Source of the DNA: Cacajao melanocephalus
Taxonomy: Eukaryota; Chordata; Mammalia; Primates; Pitheciidae
Assembly (NCBI GenBank): GCA_963573385.1
Contig: CAUYLG010026592.1
Span: forward strand, 121,561-185,560
Direction of reading: 5' to 3'
DNA length: 64,000 bases
Shown here one piece after another: positions 63,961-64,000 of this stretch. Numbering within the stretch: the stretch's first letter is position 1; every line of letters starts with the position of its first letter. A program made the translations under genes and the position numbers. The notes beneath the pieces are model-generated. The model saw only the letters and a program-made list of their open reading frames with translations. It did no database searches and was not told where the DNA came from.

Positions 63961-64000
63961 TTGTTTTTTAATTTTTAAATTTTAATCTATTTATTTATTT

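Noticed and set aside
63709..64000. Start of a further gene at the right edge
   Set aside because: The sequence is LTR-like repeat and T-rich. The next gene expected from synteny (PDIK1L) should lie beyond the window.

Overview
This is a stretch of primate nuclear DNA. It has spliced genes with GT-AG introns, CpG-rich promoters and dozens of Alu elements of about 300 bp in both orientations, along with MIR, L2, L1 and endogenous-retroviral LTR relics. The gene order CATSPER4 - CNKSR1 - ZNF593/ZNF593OS - C1orf232 - FAM110D matches, in reverse, what I know of human chromosome 1p36.11. Several proteins differ from the human versions I remember (for example about six changes in the first 68 residues of ZNF593 and a different CNKSR1 C-terminus), so I suspect a non-human anthropoid. 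That is inference; no alignment was run.

Layout. The left 30 kb is gene-dense and fairly GC-rich. Bases 1-2134 hold the first two coding exons of CATSPER4 (minus strand). Bases 3281-14949 hold all 21 coding exons of the scaffold gene CNKSR1 (minus; 722 codons, every exon phase checks). Bases 19655-20115 hold the small membrane-protein gene ZNF593OS (plus), and 20607-21334 hold ZNF593 (minus, 134 codons). Bases 22855-27196 hold the four coding exons of C1orf232 (plus, 182 codons), which I judge to be a relative of TDRP. Bases 28622-29437 hold the single coding exon of FAM110D (minus, 271 codons).

From about 29.5 kb to the end I find no functional protein-coding gene. Bases 29.5-36 kb are mostly unique GC-rich sequence with scattered Alu and MIR copies. 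Bases 36-50 kb are Alu-rich, with an interrupted L2 (38.9-40.2 kb), a pair of diverged direct repeats (40.56 and 42.13 kb) and AT-rich LINE relics. Bases 50-64 kb are a nest of old mobile DNA: a MaLR solo LTR, a RAN processed pseudogene inside an L1 tail, and a long antisense L1 from about 54.3 to 63.7 kb broken up by Alus and by an Alu carrying a solo LTR.

The genes are not a functional operon. CNKSR1 is a Ras/Raf/Rho pathway scaffold, CATSPER4 a sperm Ca2+ channel subunit, ZNF593 a nuclear ribosome-biogenesis-type zinc-finger protein, and FAM110D a member of a family linked to centrosomes and microtubules. C1orf232 and ZNF593OS are poorly characterised. I did not find a new multi-gene system. 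The best leads are local: a GC-AG intron in CNKSR1, a minisatellite that copies a CNKSR1 splice donor, the TDRP-like signature of C1orf232, the ZNF593OS micropeptide with two in-frame acceptors, a foldback Alu and a possible two-LTR relic.
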